Notes under the pieces: generated by a model | Told to the model about the DNA's origin: nothing | Database searches by the model: none | What the model saw: only the letters and a program-made list of their open reading frames with translations | Assembly (NCBI GenBank): GCA_025362355.1 | Contig: JANYGT010000156.1 | Location: forward strand, 1-48,263 | Reading direction: 5' to 3' | DNA from: Lacisediminihabitans sp. | GTDB taxonomy: Bacteria; Actinomycetota; Actinomycetes; Actinomycetales; Microbacteriaceae | DNA length: 48,263 nt | In this document: one piece after another, positions 31,810 to 38,945 of the stretch | Numbering within the stretch: the first letter of the stretch is position 1 | How the letters are laid out: every line of letters begins with the position of its first letter | Position numbers and translations under genes: made by a program

Positions 31810-32729
31810 TCGAGAGCACGGTGAAAGTGGCGCGACGTGTGCAGGCGGCCGATTCGGTGGTGCTGCTGGATCTCGTGGCCAACCGGGGTGGACCCCTCGC
31901 GGCCTGGTCGCCGGGCGCGCACATCGACATCCTGCTCCCGCGCGGAGGCGAACGTCAGTATTCGCTGATGCCGGCTCCGGATGACGCGACCTGGCGCATC
32001 GGAGTGCTGCGGGAGACCGCTGGCCGGGGTGGTTCCGCGTGGCTGCACGACGAGGTCGAGGTCGGTCGTACGATCCGCGTTCGGGAACCGCAGAACCATT
32101 TCGCCTTCACGCCCTCCGCCGGAACGTCGTATCTCTTTCTCGCCGCCGGCATCGGCATCACGGCGATCTCGTCGATGGTGGCGTCGGCCCGGTCGGCCGG
32201 CGTGCCGTTCGAGCTGCACTACTCCGGACGCACCCGACGCTCGATGGCCCTGCTCGACGAGTTTCCGGAGGCCGTCGCGCACGTCTCCGACGAGGGGTCG
32301 CGGGTCGACCTCGCCGCGCTGTTCTCGGGACTTGCGCCGGGGACGGTGGTCTACTGCTGCGGGCCGGCGCACTTCATCGAGGCCGTCACCACACTTGCGG
32401 GGGAGCATCCGCTGCACGTCGAGCGGTTCGAAGCGAAGCAACTCGGCGAGCCGGTGTGGCCGGGAGACTTCGAGGTCGAACTCGAGCTGAGCGGCGAGAC
32501 GCTTACCGTGGCGCCCGATCGCAGCATCCTCGAGGTCGTCGAGGAGGCAGGCATCTTCGTTCTGTCGAGTTGTCGGCAGGGCACCTGCGGAACCTGCGAG
32601 ACGCCCGTGATCTCCGGCGCGGTCGACCACCGCGATTCGATCCTCACGCCGGAGGAGCAGCAGCACAGCGCGACCATGTACATCTGCGTCTCGCGGGCGG
32701 CCGGCCCGAAGCTGACCCTGGAGCTGTGA
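31806..32729 (+). CDS. VanB/phthalate-dioxygenase-reductase-type oxidoreductase
   Basis: A 307-aa reductase with three parts: an FMN-type domain (residues 1-95; GGERQYSLMPAPDD), an NAD domain (FLAAGIGITAISSMV; VYCCGPAHFIEAV) and a C-terminal plant-type [2Fe-2S] domain with CRQGTCGTC plus a late Cys in MYICVSRA. Such proteins pass electrons from NADH to a Rieske oxygenase. No oxygenase subunit lies nearby, so the partner is distant or is one of the operon oxidases. It overlaps the regulator gene by 4 bp and is divergent from the import operon. Confidence 0.88.
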   Translation: MIESTVKVARRVQAADSVVLLDLVANRGGPLAAWSPGAHIDILLPRGGERQYSLMPAPDDATWRIGVLRETAGRGGSAWLHDEVEVGRTIRVREPQNHFAFTPSAGTSYLFLAAGIGITAISSMVASARSAGVPFELHYSGRTRRSMALLDEFPEAVAHVSDEGSRVDLAALFSGLAPGTVVYCCGPAHFIEAVTTLAGEHPLHVERFEAKQLGEPVWPGDFEVELELSGETLTVAPDRSILEVVEEAGIFVLSSCRQGTCGTCETPVISGAVDHRDSILTPEEQQHSATMYICVSRAAGPKLTLEL

Positions 32730-32774
32730 TCGTGGTCACTCTGCCCGCGCCCGCGCCCGCGCCCTCCTCGCGAA

Positions 32775-32856
32775 CCGAAAACGCAGGAGATTCTCGGGAT
32801 TTTTGTCACAACGGGCCGGTTTTGCTCGAAATACCCGACATCTCCTGCGTTTTCGG
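32775..32856. repeat. 82-bp palindromic element (copy 2 of 2)
   Basis: Arms of 17 bp pair perfectly: CCGAAAACGCAGGAGAT (32775-32791) with ATCTCCTGCGTTTTCGG (32840-32856), then TCGGG with CCCGA. Reverse-complement copy of 18891-18972, of identical length. It lies between convergent genes and has no U-tract. Confidence 0.78.
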
Positions 32857-32882
32857 AAGGGACGCGGATGCTGCGCGGCGAG

Positions 32883-34343
32883 TCAGATCCCGGTGGGTGC
32901 AAGCCTCCGCGCGAGGATGTCGACGAGCTGCCGCTCGTCGGCGGTGACCAGCGCGTAGTCGCGGACGACCACGCGACCGGCGACGACGACGTGGCGCGGA
33001 CGCCTGCCGGGGGACGCCCAGAGCAGGCCGGCTATCGGGTCGGCTACGCCGGCATCCGCTGCTCCGGAGACGTCCCAGACGCAGAGGTCGGCAGCGGAAC
33101 CGACGCGGAGATTGCCGAGCTCCGGGCGGGCGAGTCCGGTCGCGGACCCGGCCATCGCCATGGCGAGCACCTGGCGGGCCGGGATCGGGGGTCCGACGAG
33201 TGGGGCGACCTGCATGGCGAGTCGGGCATCCGCGAGAAGGTGCCCGGCGTCGTTGCTCCCGCCGCCGCTGGTGCCGAGGCCGACGACGATTCCGGCCGCC
33301 CTCAACGCCGCGACGGGAGCGATGCCCCAGCCCATCGGGAGGTCGCAGCCTGGAGCGTGCGTCGCCGTGATCCCGGATGCCGCCAGCCGCCGGATCTCGT
33401 CGTCCGTCACGTCGCACAGATGCGCGATGGTCACCCCGGGGGCGAGCCACCCCCACTCCTCGAGAAGGTCGATCGGGCGCCTGCCGTACCGCTCGAGGGC
33501 GATCGCGACATCCACCTGTTCGTTGGCTTGGGTGCGGCGCTGGAGGCCGTACCTCGCGGCGACCTCGGCCATCAGTTCGAACGTCTCGCGGCTGTCGGAG
33601 TGCACACCGGCCGGGCCGACGGCGAGTTGGAGCATGCCGTCTGGGGATATTCCGTTGTTCGTATCGGAGGGTACGGTTGCGGCTGCGGCTGCGGTCGCGG
33701 TCGCTTTGGTTGCGCTGGTCGCGTTGGTCGCTTTGGTCGCACTGATCGCGCTGGTCGCTTTGTTCGCGGTCGCTCTGGTCGTGCCGGCTTCCGCTTCCGG
33801 GAGCAGTGCGCGCACGATCGCCTCCGCGGATGCGGCAGCCTCCTCCGGGTCGTCTCGCGCCGAGCCGCGCACGAACACGAGGCGGCCGCCGAGTGCGCGG
33901 GCGGCATCCGCCGTTGCCCGTGCGATGGAGACGCTGTCGGATCCGGACGGCCAGGTCAGGTGGTGGTCGGCGACCGTGGTGACCCCGCTCAACAGTGCTT
34001 CGGCGATGCCGATGGATGCTGCGGCGTGCGCGAGCTCGGCATCCACTCCGGCGCGGGAGTAGGCGGCGGCCATCGTCGGCAGCCACTCGGACATGATCAC
34101 CCCTCGGGTGCCGGGGAGGGTGCGGAATGCGCTCTGCAGCAGGTGGTGGTGCGCGTTGACGAGGCCGGGGGTGACGACGCAGCCGGTGGCGTCGAGGGTT
34201 TCGGGGTGGGGTTCGGTGCGGGGTTCGGTGCGGTTGCCGGTGTGGTTTTGCCCGGCGACGACGCCCGCCTCGACCACAAGGGTTCCGCTTGTCTCCGTCG
34301 TTTCGTCGATGACGATGTGGGTGGCGCCGGTGATCCTGAGCAT
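32883..34343 (-). CDS. TRZ/8-oxoguanine-deaminase-like amidohydrolase with altered active site
   Basis: A 486-aa amidohydrolase clearly paralogous to the 8-oxoguanine deaminase at 37561 (TPGLVNAHHHLLQ; TVADHHLTW; GWGIAPVAALRAAGI). The HxH motif is kept (H65-H67), but the later metal residues are not: Q272 replaces the His ligand, R270 the preceding His, D311 the second His of HCVH, and S359 the Asp ligand; E275 and H308 remain. Residues 187-228 are a low-complexity run (ATKATNATSATKA) from a 9-bp repeat. Other motifs (HAPGCDLPMGWG, GLGTSGGGSND) look coherent rather than decayed. It may be a distinct subfamily or a pseudoenzyme. The ATG follows TAGAAC by six bases. Confidence 0.75.
   Translation of the reverse strand: MLRITGATHIVIDETTETSGTLVVEAGVVAGQNHTGNRTEPRTEPHPETLDATGCVVTPGLVNAHHHLLQSAFRTLPGTRGVIMSEWLPTMAAAYSRAGVDAELAHAAASIGIAEALLSGVTTVADHHLTWPSGSDSVSIARATADAARALGGRLVFVRGSARDDPEEAAASAEAIVRALLPEAEAGTTRATANKATSAISATKATNATSATKATATAAAAATVPSDTNNGISPDGMLQLAVGPAGVHSDSRETFELMAEVAARYGLQRRTQANEQVDVAIALERYGRRPIDLLEEWGWLAPGVTIAHLCDVTDDEIRRLAASGITATHAPGCDLPMGWGIAPVAALRAAGIVVGLGTSGGGSNDAGHLLADARLAMQVAPLVGPPIPARQVLAMAMAGSATGLARPELGNLRVGSAADLCVWDVSGAADAGVADPIAGLLWASPGRRPRHVVVAGRVVVRDYALVTADERQLVDILARRLAPTGI
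33660..33785 (-). repeat. Low-complexity 9-bp-period repeat inside the amidohydrolase
   Basis: Units of the GTCGCTTTG/GTCGCGTTG type, followed by GGCTGC units, encode about 42 Ala/Thr/Lys/Asn residues without breaking the frame. It interrupts the barrel between LLPEAEAG and DGMLQLAVG. A slippage-driven expansion. Confidence 0.8.
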
Positions 34344-34674
34344 TCTCCTGTTCTAGCAGCCGTGTGTGTCGGGCGGATGACGCGAGGTCGTCGCTCGCGA
34401 GTGCGGGCTCCGCGTTCGGTGGTCGAGCCCGCTTTCGCTGGCCGAGCCCGTCGAGGTGCCAAAAATAGCTCTGAAAAGTCGAAAAACTGGCCGAAAAGTG
34501 GCATCTCGACCGGACTTCACGTGTCGCACAGACCGGCGCGGTGGGCCTACTCCGCTGGCTCGTCCACTCCTCCACAGGGGTGGGTTTGGCGGGATTGTCC
34601 ACAGGAGAAAGCCCAGATCAGATGGATGTTGCGCGGTTCGCGGGAATGTCGGTGGGTTGGGGGAGACTTCTTGT
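34344..34674. other. 331-bp divergent intergenic region with REP-like and palindromic repeats
   Basis: No gene is seen. It holds a REP-like stretch at 34419-34460 (GGTGGTCGAGCC ... CGTCGAGGTGCC) that runs into the palindrome at 34451-34509, and a tract of CCACTCC/CCACAGG words at 34563-34612. Promoters for the amidohydrolase and the DUF222 gene must lie at its two ends. Confidence 0.5.
34451..34509. repeat. 59-bp palindromic element, GCCACTTT family (copy 2)
   Basis: Arms TCGAGGTGCCA (34451-34461) and TGGCATCTCGA (34499-34509) pair at 10 of 11 positions plus one G-T. Its reverse complement carries GCCACTTTTCGG and TTTTTCG blocks in the same order as 17265-17319. It lies between divergent genes, so it is not simply a terminator. 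Confidence 0.55.
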
Positions 34675-36123
34675 ATGTCCACCACCCACGAAGCTCTCGA
34701 TCTGTCGCTCGTCGACGTCGAACGCGCCTGGGCGGATGCGGCGGCGGGCGGATTCACCTCGGGGTCTGTCTCGGCGGATGCTGCGGGGATGGGAGACACC
34801 GGGCTACTCAGTGTCATCGCTGCCATCGGAACTCACCAGCGATCGTTCGACGCCGTCCGAGTCGCCGCCGCGGGCGAGATCGCGTACCGCTCCCAACTGA
34901 CGCTCGGCACGGACGGGATGGCACGGAAAGCAGGCCACGCCAAGCCAGGGGCGTTCCTCGCGGAGTTGTGGACGATCACCGTCGGTGAGGCAATCCGCCT
35001 CTGCGACGTCGGACTCGCAACCCGGTCGCGCACGGCGCTCGACGGGTCACCGCTGCCGGCCCGCTACCCGGTGGTTGCGGCGGCGATCACGGACGGCACG
35101 CTCGGGGTGGATTCAGCCGCGGTGATCGTGAAGGAACTGGATGCCGCGTCCGTCCGGTGCGGTGTCGACGCTCGCGACGTTGGTGAGGCGACCCTGGTAG
35201 AGATGGCGGGCGCGCACACCGTCGCCGACCTGCGCGGTCTCGCCCGGCAGGTCCGGGACCGGCTCGATGAGGACGGTGCCGAACCGCGTGATGAGGTGCG
35301 GCATAAGAGGCGTTCGTGTCATTTCATCACCCTGGCGGATGGGATGGTTCGAATGGTGTGGGACATGCCACCGGAGGTCGCGGGGCTCGTCAAGGCGTCG
35401 ATCGATGCAACGGTGGCGCAGGAACTCCGGCGGGCGAAAGACCACCGAAAGACCAAAGGCGTCCCGGGCGATGGCAACCTGGGCGACGGTGTCCCGGGCG
35501 AAGGCGACCGGGACGACGACTGTGGCGGGTCCCTCCTCGGCGATGACGACCGCACCCTCGACCAGCTCCGCTCGGACGCTTCCGAGCAGTTGTTCCACCA
35601 TGTCGCTTCTTGCAAAGGGCATGGTGGGGATGTCCCGTCGATCACGATGGTGATCCGGATGACGAAGGAATCGCTCCTCACCGGTCTGGGGATTGCGGAG
35701 ATCGATGGCGTCGACGAGACCATCTCCGCCTGCACCGCGAGACGGATGGCCGGGGAGGCCGGGATCATCCCGGCCGTGTTGGGTGGGCCGTCGGAGGTGC
35801 TCGACTTCGGGAAAACCCGGCGCCTGTTCTCGACCGCGCAGAAACTCGCGTTCGGGGAACGGGATGGTGGATGTGCGTTCGGCGGATGCACCGCACCACC
35901 GTCCTATACGGAGGCGCACCACATCGTCTGGTGGTCTGACGTTGAGAACACCGACCTGGACAACGGGATCCTCCTGTGTGGGTTCCACCACCACCGCATC
36001 CACGATGGCGGGTGGGAGATCGCCTTCCAGCATGGGGTGCCGTATTTCATTCCACCGCCGTGGGTCGATCCGGGGAGAACTCCGCGCCGCGGTGGGAAAG
36101 TGTTGCTCGATGCGGCCGCATAG
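34675..36123 (+). CDS. DUF222/HNH endonuclease-domain protein
   Basis: A 482-aa protein of the multi-copy actinobacterial 13E12-like family. Residues about 30-310 are DUF222 (RSFDAVRVAAAGEIAYRSQ; VGEAIRLCDVGLATRSRTAL). Residues about 400-455 are an HNH nuclease motif: CAFGGCTAPPSYTEAHHIVWW, then DNGILLCGFHHHRIHDGGW, with two zinc CxxC-like cysteines and the catalytic HH. An acidic Gly-rich insert (residues 255-290) is variable in the family. ATG 34675 has GGGAGA nine bases away. The role is unsettled; link to mobile repeats is often seen. Intergenic repeats flank it on both sides. Confidence 0.88.
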   Translation: MSTTHEALDLSLVDVERAWADAAAGGFTSGSVSADAAGMGDTGLLSVIAAIGTHQRSFDAVRVAAAGEIAYRSQLTLGTDGMARKAGHAKPGAFLAELWTITVGEAIRLCDVGLATRSRTALDGSPLPARYPVVAAAITDGTLGVDSAAVIVKELDAASVRCGVDARDVGEATLVEMAGAHTVADLRGLARQVRDRLDEDGAEPRDEVRHKRRSCHFITLADGMVRMVWDMPPEVAGLVKASIDATVAQELRRAKDHRKTKGVPGDGNLGDGVPGEGDRDDDCGGSLLGDDDRTLDQLRSDASEQLFHHVASCKGHGGDVPSITMVIRMTKESLLTGLGIAEIDGVDETISACTARRMAGEAGIIPAVLGGPSEVLDFGKTRRLFSTAQKLAFGERDGGCAFGGCTAPPSYTEAHHIVWWSDVENTDLDNGILLCGFHHHRIHDGGWEIAFQHGVPYFIPPPWVDPGRTPRRGGKVLLDAAA

Positions 36124-36131
36124 TGGTGGCG

Positions 36132-36232
36132 TCGGTGATCGAGCTCGTCGAGATACCGCTCCCCACTGGCACGCCCATCCGATTCGTCGAATCGTTCGGA
36201 CTCGGCAGCGTGGGCCGAAGCTCGATCACCGA
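36132..36232. repeat. 101-bp element with 14-bp perfect inverted repeats
   Basis: Arms TCGGTGATCGAGCT (36132-36145) and AGCTCGATCACCGA (36219-36232) are exact reverse complements around 73 nt. The left end continues CGTCGAGATACC, which makes 36134-36157 a copy of the REP-like unit at 17182-17203. It starts 8 bp after the DUF222 stop. Confidence 0.65.
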
Positions 36233-36274
36233 GGCGCGCGCTCGACCCCTCCATTTTCGCCTCGTGCCTGGCTT

Positions 36275-36302
36275 CTTCCCTGCAGTCTCTTCCCTGCAGT
36301 CT
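36275..36302 (+). repeat. 14-bp tandem duplication upstream of xdhC
   Basis: CTTCCCTGCAGTCT is present twice head to tail (36275-36288, 36289-36302), about 70 bp before the xdhC start. Function unknown; possibly slippage. Confidence 0.8.
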
Positions 36303-36372
36303 TTTGTCCTATTCGTTTCTCTCCGATCACTCTCGTAACGCCGCCGAAATCAGTGCATGGCACGCTGGGGAC

Positions 36373-37530
36373 ATGTTCGAAATCGCCGATCGCCTCATCA
36401 CGGCAGCTGAGAGCGTCGCAGCAAAGAGCGCCGCCGCAAAGCGTGCCCAGGACAATACCGAACCCGAGATCGCACATCGCATCGCCATAGCCACCGCCAT
36501 CTCGATCGACGGCAGCGCACCGCGAACGATCGGAACGTCGATGGCCTTCGACGGCGACCAGGTCATCGGCAGCATCGCCGGCGGCTGCGTCGAAGGAGCA
36601 GTCGTCGAAGTCTGCCTGGACGTCCTGGCCGACGGCATCCCGCGCACCGTCGAGTACGGCTTCAGCGACGAGACGGCGTTCGACATCGGGCTGACCTGCG
36701 GCGGGCGCATCCGCATCCACGTGCGACTCATGGATGACGCGATCCTCCACAGCCTGCGCGCTGCAGTGTCAGGCGAGCCCACCGGCATCACGTCGGTGGT
36801 CCGCAGCGAACCTGATGCCGCGACGACGAGCGAAGGCAACGCCTCGGCGACAAGCGTGACCACTCTCAGTGATCGCCTCACCGCGGAACTGGATGCCCGA
36901 ATTGCGACCGGCGAATCCGGCCTGTCCGTCATCGACTGCGACGGCGACCTCGTCGAGACGTTCTTCGAAGTGTCGGTACCTCCGGCCCACCTCCTCATCT
37001 TCGGCGCGATGGACTTCTCGACCGCCCTCGCGGCGGCGGCCATCCCACTCGGCTACCGGGTCACGGTGTGCGACCCGCGCCCGCTGTTCGCGACAGCCAG
37101 GCGATTCCCGGGAGCCGACGTCGTCGTCGAGTGGCCGACGGTCTGGTTCACGCGTCAGCAACTGGACGAGCGCGCAGTGATCTGCATCCTCAGCCACGAC
37201 GCTCGCTTCGACGCGGAACTCGTCGCACTCGCCCTCGCCTCACCGGCGGGATTCGTCGGAGCCATGGGTTCCCGCGCGACTCACGATCGACGTCTGGCCT
37301 CCCTGCGCGAGCGGGGCGTGACGGAAGCGCACATCGCCCGACTGCACTCACCCATCGGCCTCGACATCGGCGCAAGCACCGTCGAGGAGACCGCGATCGC
37401 CATTCTCGGCGACGTGATCGCGGCCCGCAGCAGTGCAACCGCCCGGCCGCTGATGGCGACGACTGGCGCCATCCACCGCACTGAGAGGCTCGACGCACAG
37501 AAAAGCCGCAACCAGGAGGCACACCCGTGA
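36373..37530 (+). CDS. xdhC: XdhC/CoxI-family xanthine dehydrogenase maturation protein
   Basis: Chaperone that binds Moco, promotes its sulfuration and delivers it to apo-xanthine dehydrogenase. N-terminal XdhC_CoxI domain: GSAPRTIGTSMAF, VIGSIAGGCVEGAV and GLTCGGRI. C-terminal Rossmann domain from about residue 215: HLLIFGAMDFSTALAAAA, CDPRPLFATARRFPGAD and AMGSRATHDRR. Length is 385 aa; a variable Ser/Thr linker separates the halves. ATG 36373. The stop TGA overlaps the first GTG of a minicistron pair leading into 8-oxoguanine deaminase. Its client is presumably the XDH whose molybdenum subunit is at 46358. Confidence 0.92.
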   Translation: MFEIADRLITAAESVAAKSAAAKRAQDNTEPEIAHRIAIATAISIDGSAPRTIGTSMAFDGDQVIGSIAGGCVEGAVVEVCLDVLADGIPRTVEYGFSDETAFDIGLTCGGRIRIHVRLMDDAILHSLRAAVSGEPTGITSVVRSEPDAATTSEGNASATSVTTLSDRLTAELDARIATGESGLSVIDCDGDLVETFFEVSVPPAHLLIFGAMDFSTALAAAAIPLGYRVTVCDPRPLFATARRFPGADVVVEWPTVWFTRQQLDERAVICILSHDARFDAELVALALASPAGFVGAMGSRATHDRRLASLRERGVTEAHIARLHSPIGLDIGASTVEETAIAILGDVIAARSSATARPLMATTGAIHRTERLDAQKSRNQEAHP

Positions 37531-37564
37531 CGAGGGACGTTCCGTGACGAGCGACGTTCCGTGA
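37527..37564 (+). promoter_or_regulatory. Triplicated start region with two six-codon minicistrons
   Basis: A 17-bp unit (CGTGACGAGSGACGTTC) is tandemly repeated, giving GTG at 37527, 37544 and 37561. AGGAGG at 37514-37519 is placed 7 nt before the first GTG. GTG 37527 opens VTRDVP and stops at 37545-37547 inside GTGA of the second; GTG 37544 opens VTSDVP and stops at 37562-37564 inside GTGA of the third, the true gene. Successive termination-reinitiation is implied. Confidence 0.7.
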
Positions 37565-38913
37565 CGACGATCATCGAGGGCGCTCACGTCGCGACAGTCG
37601 ATGCGGTCGGTACCGAGCATCCATCCGGGTACGTCGTCATCGACGGTACGCGAATCGTCGAGGTGGGCGAGGGATCGGCTCCGCAGCAGTTTCGCGACGC
37701 GACTCGGATCGACGGCAGCGGGCACCTCCTCACACCGGGCCTCATCAACACGCATCACCACCTCTACCAGTGGCTGACCCGCGGGATCGCCCAGGATTCG
37801 ATCCTCTTCGACTGGCTCGTCGCGCTGTATCCGTCGTGGTCGCTGATCGACGCCGACCTCGTGCGTGCCGGGGCTGCCGGCGCGATGGCCGTGCTGGCAC
37901 GCTCCGGATGCTCGACCGTCGCCGACCACCACTACGTGTTTCCCCAGGGGGCCGGCGACATCATCGGCGGCATAGCCGACGCCGCCAGCGAGCTCGGCCT
38001 CCGCTTGCACGCGACACGCGGTTCGATGGATCTCGGAGCATCCGACGGTGGACTCCCGCCGGATTTCGCGGTCGAGACGACGGATGCTGCACTCCAGGCG
38101 AGCGCGGATGCCGTCGCCCGATACCACGACCCGGCCTTCGACTCGATGCTGCGGATCGCGATCGCACCGTGCTCACCGTTCTCGGTGACGAGCACTCTGC
38201 TCAGCGAATCGGCGGTGCTCGCGAGACGGCTCGGCGTCAGGCTGCACACTCACGGATCGGAGACGATCGAAGAGGATGCCTTCTGCCGTGAGCGGTTCGG
38301 CATGGGTCCGACCGACTATCTCGAGAGTCTCGGCTGGCTCGGTGACGACGTCTGGATGGCGCACTGCGTGCACCTCGGCGACGACGACATCCTGAAGTTC
38401 GCGGCGACCGGCACCGGAGTGGCGCACTGCCCGTCGTCGAATGCCCGCCTCGCCGCGGGCATCGCGCCGATACCGCAGCTGTTGCGCGCCGGAGTGCCGG
38501 TCGGCCTCGGGGTCGATGGGGCTGCATCCAACGAATCGGGTCAGCTCGGCACCGAGCTCCGTAACTCGCTGCTGGTGAATCGCCTGCGCTGGGGAGCCGA
38601 CTCCATCTCCGGTCGCGACGTCTTGCGGATCGCGACGATCGGCGGAGCGCGAGTACTGGGGCGGGAGGCCGAGATCGGGTCGATCGAACCCGGCAAACTC
38701 GCCGACCTCGCCCTCTGGAAGATCGACGGCGTCGAGCACGCCGGCATCGCAGACCCCGTCGCGGCCCTCGCTCTCGCATCCCTGCCGCCTCTTGCCCGGC
38801 TCTTCGTGAACGGGCGCGTCGTCGTCGAAGACGGCCGCCTCACGCGGGTCGACGAGAGCGCTCTTGCACGGGATGCCGCACGAGCGTCGGCGGCGTTGGC
38901 AGAACGTGACTGA
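37561..38913 (+). CDS. 8-oxoguanine deaminase
   Basis: Deaminates 8-oxoguanine to urate, feeding the uricase pathway directly. The 450-aa amidohydrolase has all active-site residues: H65-H67 in NTHHHLYQWLTR, H229/H231 and E234 in HTHGSE, H268 and H271 in AHCVHL, and D319 in GLGVDGAASNES. LFDWLVALYPSW and STVADHHYVFP are typical of the characterised bacterial 8-oxoguanine deaminases. It is co-directional with xdhC. GTG 37561 is the third GTG of a tandem duplication and has no ribosome site of its own, so translation probably arrives by coupling. Confidence 0.88.
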   Translation: MTTIIEGAHVATVDAVGTEHPSGYVVIDGTRIVEVGEGSAPQQFRDATRIDGSGHLLTPGLINTHHHLYQWLTRGIAQDSILFDWLVALYPSWSLIDADLVRAGAAGAMAVLARSGCSTVADHHYVFPQGAGDIIGGIADAASELGLRLHATRGSMDLGASDGGLPPDFAVETTDAALQASADAVARYHDPAFDSMLRIAIAPCSPFSVTSTLLSESAVLARRLGVRLHTHGSETIEEDAFCRERFGMGPTDYLESLGWLGDDVWMAHCVHLGDDDILKFAATGTGVAHCPSSNARLAAGIAPIPQLLRAGVPVGLGVDGAASNESGQLGTELRNSLLVNRLRWGADSISGRDVLRIATIGGARVLGREAEIGSIEPGKLADLALWKIDGVEHAGIADPVAALALASLPPLARLFVNGRVVVEDGRLTRVDESALARDAARASAALAERD

Positions 38914-38945
38914 GATCTCGAACATCACGACCGAAAGCGAGAACC

